A DNA stretch of 64,000 bases from Asaia prunellae JCM 25354 (lineage in GTDB: Bacteria > Pseudomonadota > Alphaproteobacteria > Acetobacterales > Acetobacteraceae), in assembly GCF_000613885.1 (NCBI RefSeq), contig NZ_BAJV01000003.1, forward strand, positions 62,001 through 126,000, read 5' to 3'. This document shows positions 37,577 to 47,896 of the stretch, piece by piece. Every line of letters starts with the position of its first letter. Within the stretch, counting starts at the first letter, position 1. The notes under the pieces are model-generated. The model had not been told where the DNA came from. It did not search any database and worked only from the letters and a program-made list of their open reading frames with translations. The translations under genes were made by a program, and so were the position numbers.

Positions 37577-38614
37577 ATGACCGGGCTGCATGAAAGGGTC
37601 AACCATAGCATGACGCCCTGGCCGGTCCATGGCGGGCAGCTGAGCGAACTCGCACGCCTTTTTCCCGACGCTCCGACTCCCTGGATTGACCTGTCTACCG
37701 GTATCAATCCGCATGCCTATCCTCTGGCAAAGTTGGACACTGCTCTGATGCAGCGTCTGCCAGACCCTCTGGAAGAGAATTCCCTGCGTGTCGCAGCGGC
37801 CGGGGCCTATGGCGTCTCATCAGCATATATCCTTGCCGGAGCCGGTACACAGATGCTGATCGGTCTTCTGCCGGTTTTCCTTTCCCGTTTCTTCAAGCCA
37901 TCGGTTATTCGTATTCTGGCTCCGACCTATAGCGGGCACGAGGCGGCCTGGCGTGAGGCTGGTTTCGCCATCACGTTTGTTCATCATGGTACCGTGCTTG
38001 TCCCGCCTGACCGTCAGATGGTGACCGTCATATGTTCGCCGAATAATCCCACGGGTCACAGATTTTCTCTGGCCGAAATTGCCTCTCTGGCCGAAGATCA
38101 TGCGCGATTCGGGGGAATGCTTGTTGTCGATGAGGCTTTCGCCGATTTCAGCCTGGAAAGTGCTGCCTCGTTACTGCCTCATCCTGCTCTCCTCATCTGT
38201 CGTTCCTTTGGCAAGGCCTATGGCCTTGCCGGGCTCAGGATCGGTTTTCTGCTGGGGTCTCATCCGGTCCTCCACACCATGCGTGCCGCAATCGGACCAT
38301 GGGCCGTGAGTACACCTGCCTGTCATATAGGGCGTGATGCGCTTTCAGATCGTGCCTGGCGTCAGGACATGGCGCCACGTCTGGAGAGTGAAATGGCAGC
38401 TCTGCGCCGCGTTGTTACCCAGGCCGGGCCGGATTTTGTGGGCGGTACCTCCCTCTTCAGTCTTTTTCGTTCTCCCGAAGCGCAGACGCTTTGGGAGAAA
38501 CTCGCCCGCACCGGGCTTCTGGTGCGTCGTTTCGAATGGGACGAAACGTTGCTGCGTTTTGGTCTCCCCCTCGATGAAGTGGTGCTGAGGCGGATTGCCC
38601 AGGCGTTGTCCTGA
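37577..38614 (+). CDS. cobC: CobC-type threonine-phosphate decarboxylase / aminotransferase-like enzyme
   Basis: PLP fold-type I enzyme of the cobalamin pathway (called CobC in Pseudomonas nomenclature, CobD in Salmonella), thought to make the aminopropanol phosphate side chain from threonine phosphate. Seen: VHGGQLSELARLFP, WIDLSTGINPHAYP, CSPNNPTGHRFSLAEI, the Asp of VVDEAFADFS and the PLP lysine in CRSFGKAYGLAGLRIGF. Two starts are plausible, ATG 37577 and ATG 37610; the second begins MTPWPVHGGQL and looks more like the family. The 5' end nearly abuts cbiB on the other strand. Confidence 0.85.
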   Translation: MTGLHERVNHSMTPWPVHGGQLSELARLFPDAPTPWIDLSTGINPHAYPLAKLDTALMQRLPDPLEENSLRVAAAGAYGVSSAYILAGAGTQMLIGLLPVFLSRFFKPSVIRILAPTYSGHEAAWREAGFAITFVHHGTVLVPPDRQMVTVICSPNNPTGHRFSLAEIASLAEDHARFGGMLVVDEAFADFSLESAASLLPHPALLICRSFGKAYGLAGLRIGFLLGSHPVLHTMRAAIGPWAVSTPACHIGRDALSDRAWRQDMAPRLESEMAALRRVVTQAGPDFVGGTSLFSLFRSPEAQTLWEKLARTGLLVRRFEWDETLLRFGLPLDEVVLRRIAQALS

Positions 38615-38753
38615 ACTATGACGGGCGGTTTCTCATGCTTTGTCAGGACAGCCGTCTTATCGGATATCCGGCCCTAGGCTGACGAAAGTGACGTTCAGCC
38701 AGGCGCGATCTTTGATTGCTTCAGGCCGGGCGCCTCGATATTCTTGCTTTATC

Positions 38754-39847
38754 ATGAGCAATTCTCCTTCTTCAGACGTGGCTGGGTCGTGCCGCGCCCT
38801 TGAGCTACGCCCGATCGATCTTGGTGGCGGTGTCGTTATCGAGACGCCGGTGATTCTTGCCCCTATGTCAGGTGTGACCGATCTGCCTTTTCGGCAGCTT
38901 GCCCGTGATCTGGGAGCAGGGCTTGTCGTCTCGGAGATGATTGCCTCCTGGGCGATGGTACGTGAGAACGAGAACACATTGCGTATGGCACGCAGTGCCG
39001 AAAACGGTCCTAATTCAGTCCAACTGGCCGGATGCGACCCAGAGGCCATGGCGCAGGCAGCGAAGATAGCCGTCGATCAGGGAGCTGATCTGATCGATAT
39101 CAATTTTGGCTGCCCCGTAAAGAAGGTGGCAGTTGGCCAGTCGGCAGGTTCTGCTCTGATGCGTGACGAGATAAAGGCTGCTGCCCTGCTCGAAGCCACG
39201 GTCAGGGCGGTGTCGGTGCCCGTGACCCTCAAGATGCGTATGGGGTGGGACCATCAATCGCTTAATGCGCCACGCCTTGCCCGTATTGCCGAAGATGTTG
39301 GCATTCGCATGGTGACAGTGCATGGGCGCACGCGCAGATGTTCTATAACGGCACGGCTGACTGGCATTTCGTTCGTACCGTCAAGGAAAGTGTGAAGCTG
39401 CCGGTTATCGTCAATGGTGATATTGTCACGATCCGGAATGCGCGCGATGCGCTGGCTGCGTCGGGGGCCGATGGCGTTATGATCGGGCGTGGCTGTTATG
39501 GCAGGCCGTGGTTCCTGGCGCAGGTGGCCCAGTCACTGCGTTCGGGGCAGACCATGCCTGACCCCGACCTCACAACGGAAAAGGCAATCGTGCTGCGTCA
39601 TTATGGCATGATGCTCGATCATTTCGGGGAACGCCCGGGCCTGCGTCTCGCGCGCAAACATGTGTCCTGGTATTCGCATGGCCTTCGGGGATCGGCAGCG
39701 TTTCGCGCCAGTATCAATAAGATGGATCGGGCACAGGACGTGATTGAGCATCTTACGGCATTTTACGATCAGCAGATCGCTGATGGGGTGATACGTGATC
39801 GCGAAAATGTCCGTCAGCTTCCAAGCGCTGTTGAGGAGGCAGCCTGA
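38754..39847 (+). CDS. dusB: tRNA-dihydrouridine synthase B (frameshifted)
   Basis: FMN enzyme reducing uridine in the tRNA D-loop. Features are [40 protein letters not shown] with the catalytic Cys, [27 protein letters not shown] (after correction) and [18 protein letters not shown] base is lost near 39335. ATG 38754 fits the family N-terminus. In alphaproteobacteria this gene (nifR3) commonly heads the ntrB-ntrC-ntrY-ntrX cluster, and the same order follows here except that ntrB is absent. Confidence 0.9.
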
Positions 39848-39894
39848 ATGCATCCTGATCTTTCCTGTCGCCCGATGAGTGTCTGGTCCGATAT

Positions 39895-40857
39895 GTGTTT
39901 TTCCAGCCTTCCACCGCGTTTGTGAGTGTGATCCGGACCGTTCAGAGCAGGATTCCGGTCAGCCTGGGCTTCGATGGCCAATCCGAGGCAGTAAAAAAGC
40001 TGAGGAGCGGACTTGAGGCAAGTCTGTCGAACTTCGGAATCCATGTTCTGACCGGTGAAGCCGGAAGTGGCAGAACGCGTGCGGCCCGGTACCTCTGGGC
40101 AGCGTCAGCCAGAGAAGGACGGTTTGTTGCTGTCATCGACCGCCTCTCTTTCGAAGAAGCGATTGATGAGAAGAATACCGGGTGTCTGTTCATCAATGAA
40201 ATCGGGTTGGTTGAACCTGATCTTCAGATGGCATTGTTGCAAATGGTGCAGGAAAAGGCAGAGTCCGAGCGACCCGTCCTGATGTGCACGTCATCCTGGA
40301 CGCCTGCGCGTCTGGTTCAGGACAGACGTCTTACCGAGGCATTTGGCGCGATACTGGCTTCCTGTCATCTCACCGTACCGCCGGCACGTGACCGATATGA
40401 GGATCTTGCGGCGCTCTGTGCGGTATGGATGGGGCAGGGGAACAGCTCAGTAGTGCTGCATCAGGACTGTCTGGCGTGGCTGGCCCGACAGGATTGGCCA
40501 GGCAATTTCCGCCAGATGCGTCAGTTGCTGTATCATGCCTGTCATAACAGTCCGGAAGGTGTGGTAACCGCGGCACGTCTTGCCGACTGGTACCGGGTCG
40601 ATACCGTGTCGGATACGGCATCGTTCCAAGGGTTGATGGCCCGTTATCTGCCTTCCATGCTCGATCTGGAAACCGATATTCAGGGGACATTGCATGCGCG
40701 TGTTCTGGCCGAAGTCGAGCGCCCGCTGTTCAGGTTCGTACTGAAAGCCACAGAAGGTAACCAGATCAGGGCAGCAGCGCTGCTTGGCCTCAACAGGAAT
40801 ACGCTGCGCAAACGTCTGCAGCTTCTTGGTATTGATGTGAGCGGTTTCCGATCATGA
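39895..40857 (+). CDS. Degenerate NtrC-like AAA+ protein with Fis-type helix-turn-helix
   Basis: A 320-residue protein in the ntrC position. It lacks a receiver domain. The ATPase core is eroded: Walker A reads GEAGSGRT (catalytic Lys replaced by Arg), Walker B reads CLFINEIG (first Asp replaced by Asn), and no GAFTGA sigma-54 loop exists. The C-terminal Fis-like HTH is intact (NQIRAAALLGLNRNTLRKRL). GTG 39895 is used; a frameshift near 39858 could extend it to an ATG at 39848 right after dusB. It overlaps ntrY (ATGA). Probably a DNA-binding protein without sigma-54 activation; function uncertain. Confidence 0.75.
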   Translation: MFFQPSTAFVSVIRTVQSRIPVSLGFDGQSEAVKKLRSGLEASLSNFGIHVLTGEAGSGRTRAARYLWAASAREGRFVAVIDRLSFEEAIDEKNTGCLFINEIGLVEPDLQMALLQMVQEKAESERPVLMCTSSWTPARLVQDRRLTEAFGAILASCHLTVPPARDRYEDLAALCAVWMGQGNSSVVLHQDCLAWLARQDWPGNFRQMRQLLYHACHNSPEGVVTAARLADWYRVDTVSDTASFQGLMARYLPSMLDLETDIQGTLHARVLAEVERPLFRFVLKATEGNQIRAAALLGLNRNTLRKRLQLLGIDVSGFRS

Positions 40858-43241
40858 AAAGCAATGATGTGTCCCCTCCGCCCTTTCATGATGAAGGCGC
40901 CGCGTCGGAGCGCGACAGGAGCACATCATCCGGATTTTCCGGTCTGCGATCTGTGATCCGTCATGTGAGTCGTCTGAAAACGGCCATGGTTCTGACCTGT
41001 GCGGCACTGGTTTTGCTGGTGACCACTTTTGTCGTGCTGGCACGTGGTCTTTCCTTTGCCTACCGACCGCAGATCGAGGCTGTGGTGTTTCTGCTCGATT
41101 TTATTGTGTTGCTCCTGCTGGGTACGGCGGTGATCATCCGTGTCGGGCGTATGCTGGCAGAACGGCGGACCGGTCTTGCCGGTGCGCGCCTTCATGTCAG
41201 ACTGATCACGCTTTTTGGTGTGGTCGCGGTGGCGCCAACCGTGGTGATTGGCGGTCTGGCAGCACTGTTCTTTCATTTCGGGATCCAGATTTGGTTCTCG
41301 AACCGTGTGAACACGGCCCTGACAGAAGCCCGTGATGTTGCTGCCGGCTATCTGCAGGAGCATAATGACAATATCCGCACTGAGGCTTTTGCACTGGCGA
41401 ATATCATCATCACGGCTAATAACGATGAGATGTATCGCCACGGTGTCGACCTGATGCGTGACCCCGGTCAACTGGGCATGATGCTCGATGTCGAGGCGAC
41501 TGAGCGGGGGCTCAATGAGGCGGTGGTTTTCGACTCCTATACCAACAAGGTAGTCGCTTCTGGTGGTCTTGCGGCCCTGCAGGGCAATCAGCTTGCCTTG
41601 CCGCCGAAAGACGCTACGACGCTTGCCCGCACCAACGATGTGGCAATTCTCGACAGTCCTGATGAAAAGACCGTACGCGCCGTCGTCAGTCTGGGGCCAA
41701 GTTCCGGGCTGATGCTTGTCATTACCAGGCCTGTCGATGCCAAGATTCTTGAGCATATGCGCCATACCGATGCTGTGGTGTCCGAATATCAGCGACTGAA
41801 TGCCCATCGATCGGCCATTCAGATCAGTTTTGTCCTGATCTTTGCCATGCTGGGCCTGCTGGTACTGAGTATCGGCATGCTGACCGGGCTCGTGCTGGCC
41901 AAGCAGATCACCCAGCCTCTGGGTCTTCTGATTTTGGCGGCAAGACGTATCAGTGAGGGCGATCTGACCGTGCGTGTTCCGGAGGCCAGAGGTCGCGACG
42001 GGCGCAAGGATGATGAGGTCGGTACATTGTCGCGCGCGTTCAATCGCATGACAGATCAGCTCTCGACACAGCGAACCGAACTTATGGTGGCATATGATCA
42101 GATCGACGAGCGTCGTCGTTTTACCGAGACCGTTCTTTCCGGTGTCTCTGCTGGTGTGATTGGTCTTGATTCCCGCCAGGTTATCGAACTTCCCAACAGG
42201 GCGGCCTCACGTCTGTTACAGCGTGACCTTGATCACTTTATTGGTCAGCCTCTGTACGACACGGTACCGGAGTTTTCTGGTATGCTTGGTCAGGCGCGTG
42301 CCGAACCAGGACAGGCCCATACAGCCGAAATCCAGATAGATGCTCCCGAGAAAAGTGCGCTTCTCGGTGATGGGCCGAGTGTTGGAACCGCCGGGCGTAC
42401 TCTGCTGGTACGTGTGGTCGGTGAGGAACGCAGCGATGAATCGACCGGTTATGTGGTTACTTTCGATGATATTACTGAATTGCTTGCCGCCCAGCGCAAG
42501 GCGGCATGGGCGGATGTTGCACGTCGTATTGCTCACGAAATAAAAAATCCCCTGACTCCGATCCAGCTCTCGGCAGAGCGCCTGAAGCGGCGCTTCATGC
42601 GTGAGATCAGTTCGGATCCCGAGACATTCGGACAATGTGTCGATACGATTGTACGGCATGTGGGTGATATCGGCCGTATGGTCGATGAGTTTTCGTCCTT
42701 CGCGCGTATGCCGCAGCCTGTGCTGAAGGATGAGGATCTGGTGCGTCTTGTCAGGGAAGCACTGGTACTTCAGCGCAACGCCCATCCTGAAATTGCCTAT
42801 GATACGACATCGTTACCACCGCAGGGTCCCGTTGTGAGATGCGACAGGCGTCTCGTGGGGCAGGCACTGACCAATCTCTTGCAGAATGCGGCGGATGCAA
42901 TTGCGATGGTGCGGTCGGATCAGGAGAATGATCCGGAAGGTGGTCTGGGTGAAGGACATCAGACACTGGGCAAGATCAGGGTTTCTCTTGTCGTGCACGG
43001 GGGAGAGGCGGCAGTCCAGGTGACAGATGATGGTATTGGTTTGCCTTCAGTTGACCGGCACCGCTTGACGGAACCGTATATCACGCACAAACCGAAAGGG
43101 ACGGGACTCGGGCTCGCGATCGTCAAGAAGATCATGGAGGATCACGCAGGTGGCATCAGACTGGAGGACCGCCAGGATGGGCGGGGGACTGTCTCGACGC
43201 TCACCCTCCCGGTGCGTGATCATGACCCGGAGCAGGGTTGA
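40854..43241 (+). CDS. ntrY: Nitrogen-regulation sensor kinase NtrY
   Basis: A 795-residue membrane histidine kinase. It has three N-terminal hydrophobic helices (for example VLTCAALVLLVTTFVVLA and FLLDFIVLLLLGTAVII), a periplasmic domain, another helix (FAMLGLLVLSIGMLTGLVLA), HAMP, a PAS region, the phospho-His in VARRIAHEIKNPLTPIQLSA, and ATP-binding boxes NLLQNAADAI, DDGIGLP and KGTGLGLAIV. NtrY partners with NtrX in nitrogen and envelope or redox control. It overlaps the NtrC-like gene and precedes ntrX by 38 bases. Confidence 0.92.
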   Translation: MKSNDVSPPPFHDEGAASERDRSTSSGFSGLRSVIRHVSRLKTAMVLTCAALVLLVTTFVVLARGLSFAYRPQIEAVVFLLDFIVLLLLGTAVIIRVGRMLAERRTGLAGARLHVRLITLFGVVAVAPTVVIGGLAALFFHFGIQIWFSNRVNTALTEARDVAAGYLQEHNDNIRTEAFALANIIITANNDEMYRHGVDLMRDPGQLGMMLDVEATERGLNEAVVFDSYTNKVVASGGLAALQGNQLALPPKDATTLARTNDVAILDSPDEKTVRAVVSLGPSSGLMLVITRPVDAKILEHMRHTDAVVSEYQRLNAHRSAIQISFVLIFAMLGLLVLSIGMLTGLVLAKQITQPLGLLILAARRISEGDLTVRVPEARGRDGRKDDEVGTLSRAFNRMTDQLSTQRTELMVAYDQIDERRRFTETVLSGVSAGVIGLDSRQVIELPNRAASRLLQRDLDHFIGQPLYDTVPEFSGMLGQARAEPGQAHTAEIQIDAPEKSALLGDGPSVGTAGRTLLVRVVGEERSDESTGYVVTFDDITELLAAQRKAAWADVARRIAHEIKNPLTPIQLSAERLKRRFMREISSDPETFGQCVDTIVRHVGDIGRMVDEFSSFARMPQPVLKDEDLVRLVREALVLQRNAHPEIAYDTTSLPPQGPVVRCDRRLVGQALTNLLQNAADAIAMVRSDQENDPEGGLGEGHQTLGKIRVSLVVHGGEAAVQVTDDGIGLPSVDRHRLTEPYITHKPKGTGLGLAIVKKIMEDHAGGIRLEDRQDGRGTVSTLTLPVRDHDPEQG

Positions 43242-43279
43242 GCTGATAAGGAGCAAGGAACGGTTGATGGGGGACGCGC

Positions 43280-44664
43280 ATGGAGCATGAAATCCTGATC
43301 GTCGATGACGAGCCGGATATCCGACTTCTCATCGAGGGACTCCTTCGCGATGAAGGATATGAAACGCGCGTCGCAGCCAATTCGGATCAGGCGCTGGCAG
43401 CATTCCGGGCGCGTCGGCCGTCGCTGGTTATCCTTGATATCTGGCTCCAGGCTCTCGCCTGGATGGAATTGATTTGCTCAAGACGATCAAGGGTGAAGAA
43501 CCTGATCTGCCTGTTGTCATGATTTCGGGCCACGGAACGATCGAAACGGCCGTATCCAGCCTGCAGCATGGCGCATATGATTTCATCGAAAAACCCTTCC
43601 AGACCGACCGTCTCATTCTGGTTGTCCAGCGTGCTCTTCAGGCAGCGCGTCTTGAGCGCGAAAATGCCGAATTGCGTATGCGTGCAGGCACTGAAACGGC
43701 GCTTTTCGGTGATGGCCCCGGAATCAGTGCGGTACGTGGGCAGATCGATCGTGTGGCACCGACCAATTCCCGCGTACTGATTACCGGGCCTGCCGGATCG
43801 GGCAAGGAGATTGCGGCGCGGATGCTTCATGCGCGTTCCCGTCGTGGATCAGGCCCTTTCATCGCGCTGAACTGTGCAACATTGGCACCTAGCCGTTTCG
43901 AGGAAGAGCTTTTCGGCATTGAAGGGCAGCCGGATGGCACAATGCGTCGTACAGGAGTGCTGGAGCGTGCCCATAAGGGAACGCTTCTGCTTGACGAAGT
44001 CGCTGATATGCCGATCGAGACCCAAGGCAAGATCGTCAGGGCTCTTCAGGACCAGACTTTCGAGCGTCTGGGTGGCGCAACACGCGTGAAGGTGGATGTG
44101 CGTGTCATTGCCACCACCAACCGGGATCTTCAGGGCGAGATCACGCTCGGCCGTTTTCGGGAGGATCTCTATTATCGCCTTGCCGTGGTGCCACTGCGTC
44201 TGCCGTCCTTGCGTGAACGTCGGGAAGACATACCGGCCTTGGCCCAGCATTTTCTGCAGCGCTACGCGGAAAATGCCGGTCTGGCACCGCGTGAGCTTTC
44301 AGTAGATGCGCTGGCGGCTTTGCAATCCTATGAATGGCCGGGTAATATCAGGGAATTGCGCAATCTGATGGAGCGTCTGCTGATCATGATGCCCAATGGG
44401 CAGGACCTGATCCGTGCGGATATGCTGCCAAGTACCGTCAGTCAGGGTGCGCCATCCATGACGCGTCTTGATGCCGGAGCTGATGTCATGGCGCTTCCCC
44501 TGCGTGAGGCACGCGATCTTTTCGAGACGCAATACCTGCAGGTCCAGCTTCTTCGTTTCGGTGGCAATATCAGTCGTACGGCCAATTTTGTCGGAATGGA
44601 ACGCTCGGCCCTGCATCGAAAACTGAAACAGCTTGGGGTCACTCCGGAAGATCGGACTCTGTGA
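43280..44664 (+). CDS. ntrX: Response regulator NtrX (frameshifted)
   Basis: NtrC-family regulator: receiver with ILIVDDEPDIR, phospho-Asp in LVILDIWLQ and Lys in DFIEKPFQ; AAA+ domain with ITGPAGSGKEIAARMLH and GTLLLDEVADMP; C-terminal Fis-type HTH GGNISRTANFVGMERSALHR. A G is lost near 43450; correction reads WLQGSRLDGIDLLKTIKG, giving about 461 residues. The GAFTGA loop is replaced (FGIEGQPDGTMRRTGV), as is usual in NtrX, so it is unlikely to activate sigma-54. It works with NtrY. Confidence 0.9.
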
Positions 44665-44821
44665 GTCTGGAAACCGGATATCAATGAAGCTAAGATAGAA
44701 TCAGAAAGCCAGAGAGGCGTTTGATGCGTTGACCTCTGGCCCCCTTATGAGGGGCCCTCTCACACATCGGAAAAGAAGAAGAGCAACTTTGGCCAGAGCA
44801 AATCCCCTCCCCGTCGATACC

Positions 44822-45088
44822 ATGTCCGATAAACCTTATGCGGAGTTCCATCCCGGTGAGACCGTGCAGGATCTCTTTCTCCAGCATCTCCAGCAGAACG
44901 GCCAGCCCGTCACTGTCTTTCTTGTCAATGGTGTGAAGCTTCAGGGTGTGATTCCGCGCTTCGATCACGAGACAATCATCCTGCGTCGTGACGGGCATAC
45001 ACAGCTCGTTTTCAAACATGCAGTAAGCACGATCATGCCTGTAGCGCCCCTGACGCTCTTCGCGCAGGATGGCGAGACCGAACTATAG
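44822..45088 (+). CDS. hfq: RNA chaperone Hfq
   Basis: Hfq, an Sm-like hexameric RNA-binding protein that pairs small RNAs with mRNAs. Sm1 is VTVFLVNGVKLQGVI and Sm2 includes RRDGHTQLVFKHAVSTIMP with the KH signature. From ATG 44822 it has 88 residues. That ATG lacks a ribosome site; TTG 44789, preceded by GAAGAAGAG, would give 11 more residues and may be the true start. The N-terminal region (AEFHPGETVQDLFLQHLQQN) is divergent from the usual QDxFLN form but alignable. hflX follows, as in many proteobacteria. Confidence 0.9.
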   Translation: MSDKPYAEFHPGETVQDLFLQHLQQNGQPVTVFLVNGVKLQGVIPRFDHETIILRRDGHTQLVFKHAVSTIMPVAPLTLFAQDGETEL

Positions 45089-45111
45089 AAGGCAGGGAGT
45101 TTTACCAAGAC

Positions 45112-46421
45112 GTGTCAGTGACGACCAGTACGACTCCTCCCGCGACACGCGCCGCGGTTATCCTCCCCTGGGAACGCCCTACACCAAACGACGAGTTTCG
45201 TGCAGCCGAAGCTCGTCTTGAGGAGGCTGTCGGTCTCGCTTCCTCCATCGGGCTTGTTGTGGTGCGACAGGCCGTGCTTGCCATTCGGGCTGTGCGCCCG
45301 GCAACATTGTTCGGCAAGGGGCAAGTCGAGCAGCTTGCCGAGATGGTGCAGGAGGATGACGTCAAGGTCGTGATTGTAGATGCCAAGCTCTCACCGGGCC
45401 AGCAGCGCAATCTTGAGAAGGCGATGAACTGCAAGGTTCTGGATCGCACGGGTCTTATCCTTGATATTTTTGGTGCCCGTGCAGCAACGCGTGAAGGCGT
45501 CCTGCAGGTTGAGCTTGCTCATCTGGAATATCAGCGTTCACGCCTTGTGCGTCTCTGGACCCATCTCGAGCGTCAGCGTGGTGGTTTCGGCTTTCTTGGC
45601 GGTCCTGGCGAGACCCAGATCGAGGCTGACAGGCGCATGATCGGCGAGCGTCTTGTGCGTTTGCGCAAGGAACTCGACCAGGTACGGCGGACGCGCGGCC
45701 TGCATCGTTCTGCCCGCAAAAGGTCCCTTTTCCGGTTGTGGCCCTTGTCGGTTATACGAATGCAGGTAAATCGACCCTGTTCAACGCCCTGACCGGTTCT
45801 GCCGTTCATGCACAGGACCAGCTCTTCGCGACGCTTGACCCGACGATGCGTGGTCTTCGTCTGCCCTCGGGCCGGCGGGTCATTCTTTCGGATACAGTGG
45901 GATTTATCAGCGAGCTGCCGACTGAGCTCGTAGCTGCTTTCCGTGCCACACTCGAAGAAGTAGCTGAAGCCGATATCATCCTGCATGTGCGTGATGTGGC
46001 TCACCCCGACAGTGCAGCCCAGCGTGCCGATGTTATCAACGTGCTTGATGGCATGGTACGTGACGGAATGCTTGATGAAGACTGGCCTAGACGGACGATT
46101 GAGGTGCTGAACAAGGCCGATCTGATGGGCGGCATCGAAGCTGTTCCTCGTCATCCCGGCTGCGTGGCGATTTCGGCCATAACGGGTGAAGGTTTGCCAA
46201 ATCTCTATTCGATGCTCGATCAGCATATGACAGCATCAATGAGTCTGACCCGTATCAGTCTTGATATCAGTAATGGTGCGGCTCTTGCCTGGCTCTACGA
46301 GCATGGCGAAGTGCTTGAGCGACTGGACCAGGAAACTGAAATCACGCTCGATGTCCGTCTCTTCGAGCAGGATCGGTCACGCTTTGGCCAGCTTTATCCT
46401 GATTGCCTTGTATCTGCCTGA
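45112..46421 (+). CDS. hflX: GTPase HflX (frameshifted)
   Basis: Ribosome-associated GTPase. N-terminal HflX domain: [16 protein letters not shown] and [20 protein letters not shown], a [19 protein letters not shown] linker, then the G domain with P-loop [40 protein letters not shown] and NKADL. One A is missing from the run at 45718-45721; correction joins [16 protein letters not shown]. About 436 residues. The start is GTG 45112, 23 bases after hfq, so co-transcription with hfq is likely. Confidence 0.92.
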
Positions 46422-46502
46422 AATCCTCCCGATACTGTCTTAAGTGAAGGCTTGGTAAAAGAGCGCCTTTCCGGGAGGGCAGACAGGTTGAAGGCTGAGG
46501 AC

Positions 46503-47357
46503 ATGACAATAACGGCGCGGCCTTCGGTCGTGACCCGCGCTCTTCTCGAGGATCTGTCTCTGATCGCCCGGGAAGTGTCTTCGCGCATCATCATGCCGCG
46601 TTTTGGCCGTCTCGCCAAAGAAGACATTCATACCAAAACCTCGTCTTCAGATCTGGTCACTGTCGCGGATGTCCTGGCTGAAGAGTATCTATCAACCCAG
46701 TTAAGGCGATTGTTGCCAAAGGCGCAGTTGATCGGTGAAGAACGCTGCAGCGCGCACCCCTCATTGGTCGATCAGGCGGCGGAAGCCGAACTTGCAGTAA
46801 CGATTGATCCCATTGACGGGACGGCGAATTATGCAGCCGGTCTGCCTGTGTTTGGTGTAATGATGGCTGTCCTTGAACATGGTGTGCCTACGGCCAGCGT
46901 CATTATGGATCCTGTAACGCAATCGGTAGCCCTTGCACTCAGGCATGAGGGGGCCTGGGCCGAGGATGAAACAGGTCAGACCACGCCATTGCAGGTCGCC
47001 GCACCCTTCCATCGTATAGAGGATATTACAGGCAAGATTGCCTGGCGTACTCTGCCGCTTGGGGACACGATTCTGGCGGATCATAATCTGCGCGCCATGA
47101 CAGGGTTGTGGGATCTGCGCTGTGCCGCTCAGGAATACCGTCTGATTGCTTCAGGTCATGGACATGTGCTGGCTTACAGCCGCACATGTCTGTGGGATCA
47201 TTGTCCTGGCTGGCTGTTGCTTCATGAAGCTGGAGGCTATGGCGCGCGTCTGAATGGCGCACCCTATCATGCTGCCATTCCGGGGCGTGGCCTGCTTTAC
47301 TCGCCTGACAAGGAGAGCTGGCACATTGTTCATAATGCGCTGGCTCTGTCTGCCTAG
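46503..47357 (+). CDS. Inositol monophosphatase family phosphatase (possibly histidinol-phosphatase)
   Basis: A 284-residue Mg-dependent phosphatase of the IMPase superfamily. Metal-site motifs: IGEERC (Glu), VTIDPIDGTANYAAG (the DPIDGT block) and LWDHCPGWLLLHEAGGYGA (second WD block). Substrate cannot be fixed from sequence; inositol phosphates, histidinol phosphate and PAP are all used by relatives. ATG 46503 is preferred. It lies on the same strand as hflX with an 81-base gap. Confidence 0.85.
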   Translation: MTITARPSVVTRALLEDLSLIAREVSSRIIMPRFGRLAKEDIHTKTSSSDLVTVADVLAEEYLSTQLRRLLPKAQLIGEERCSAHPSLVDQAAEAELAVTIDPIDGTANYAAGLPVFGVMMAVLEHGVPTASVIMDPVTQSVALALRHEGAWAEDETGQTTPLQVAAPFHRIEDITGKIAWRTLPLGDTILADHNLRAMTGLWDLRCAAQEYRLIASGHGHVLAYSRTCLWDHCPGWLLLHEAGGYGARLNGAPYHAAIPGRGLLYSPDKESWHIVHNALALSA

Positions 47358-47435
47358 GGTAATTTCAAGTATTCGTGTGACCAGAACTGCCATCACTCCG
47401 GGACGTTCCTGACTCAGGAACATAGGAGAGATTTT

Positions 47436-47855
47436 ATGGCCACTCAGGATCCGGTACTTTATGCAGTATGTGACGGGGAAAAAGCCCGTTTTCTGCGCTT
47501 TGATGGCCATCAGATGCGTACGATCCAGCGCTTTGACGCCCATGACAAGACGACGGATGCGGCAGGTGATGTAGCTTCCATCAAGGAGCCCCGATCGGAC
47601 CCGAAGGTGCAGGTGAAAGAGCGCTTTGCCCGGCAGATTGCACATGAGATCGATACGGCTTTTACCGCCAATTCGGCTCTTGAAGGTCTGGTCCTCGCTG
47701 CTGCCCCGCATGTGTTGCATGACATTCGTGAACATCTGTCGAAAGTCACAAGCAGGAAACTGATCAAGAGCGAGAGCAAGGATCTGACCAATATCCCCGA
47801 TCAGGATCTACTGGCGCATTTTGACCGTCCCGCAACAGGTTGGCCAAAACCGTAA
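47436..47855 (+). CDS. Host-attachment family protein (BaeRF-like)
   Basis: A 139-residue soluble protein starting YAVCDGEKARFLRF, with KERFARQIAHEIDTAF and LVLAAAPHVLHDIREHLS, ending HFDRPATGWPKP. This matches the small family named for a plant-attachment protein of Agrobacterium; members look like release-factor-type (BaeRF) folds. The name reflects a phenotype, and biochemical function is unknown. A clear ATG with a GGAGAG-type site lies upstream. A long hairpin follows. Confidence 0.75.
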   Translation: MATQDPVLYAVCDGEKARFLRFDGHQMRTIQRFDAHDKTTDAAGDVASIKEPRSDPKVQVKERFARQIAHEIDTAFTANSALEGLVLAAAPHVLHDIREHLSKVTSRKLIKSESKDLTNIPDQDLLAHFDRPATGWPKP

Positions 47856-47896
47856 TCTGACGTGAGCCGATCTAATTGGCGGTCAAACCGTTCGTT

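Noticed and set aside
40926-41807. Open frame of 293 codons antisense to ntrY
   Set aside because: His/Gln-rich shadow translation; ntrY on the plus strand has all kinase motifs and membrane helices.
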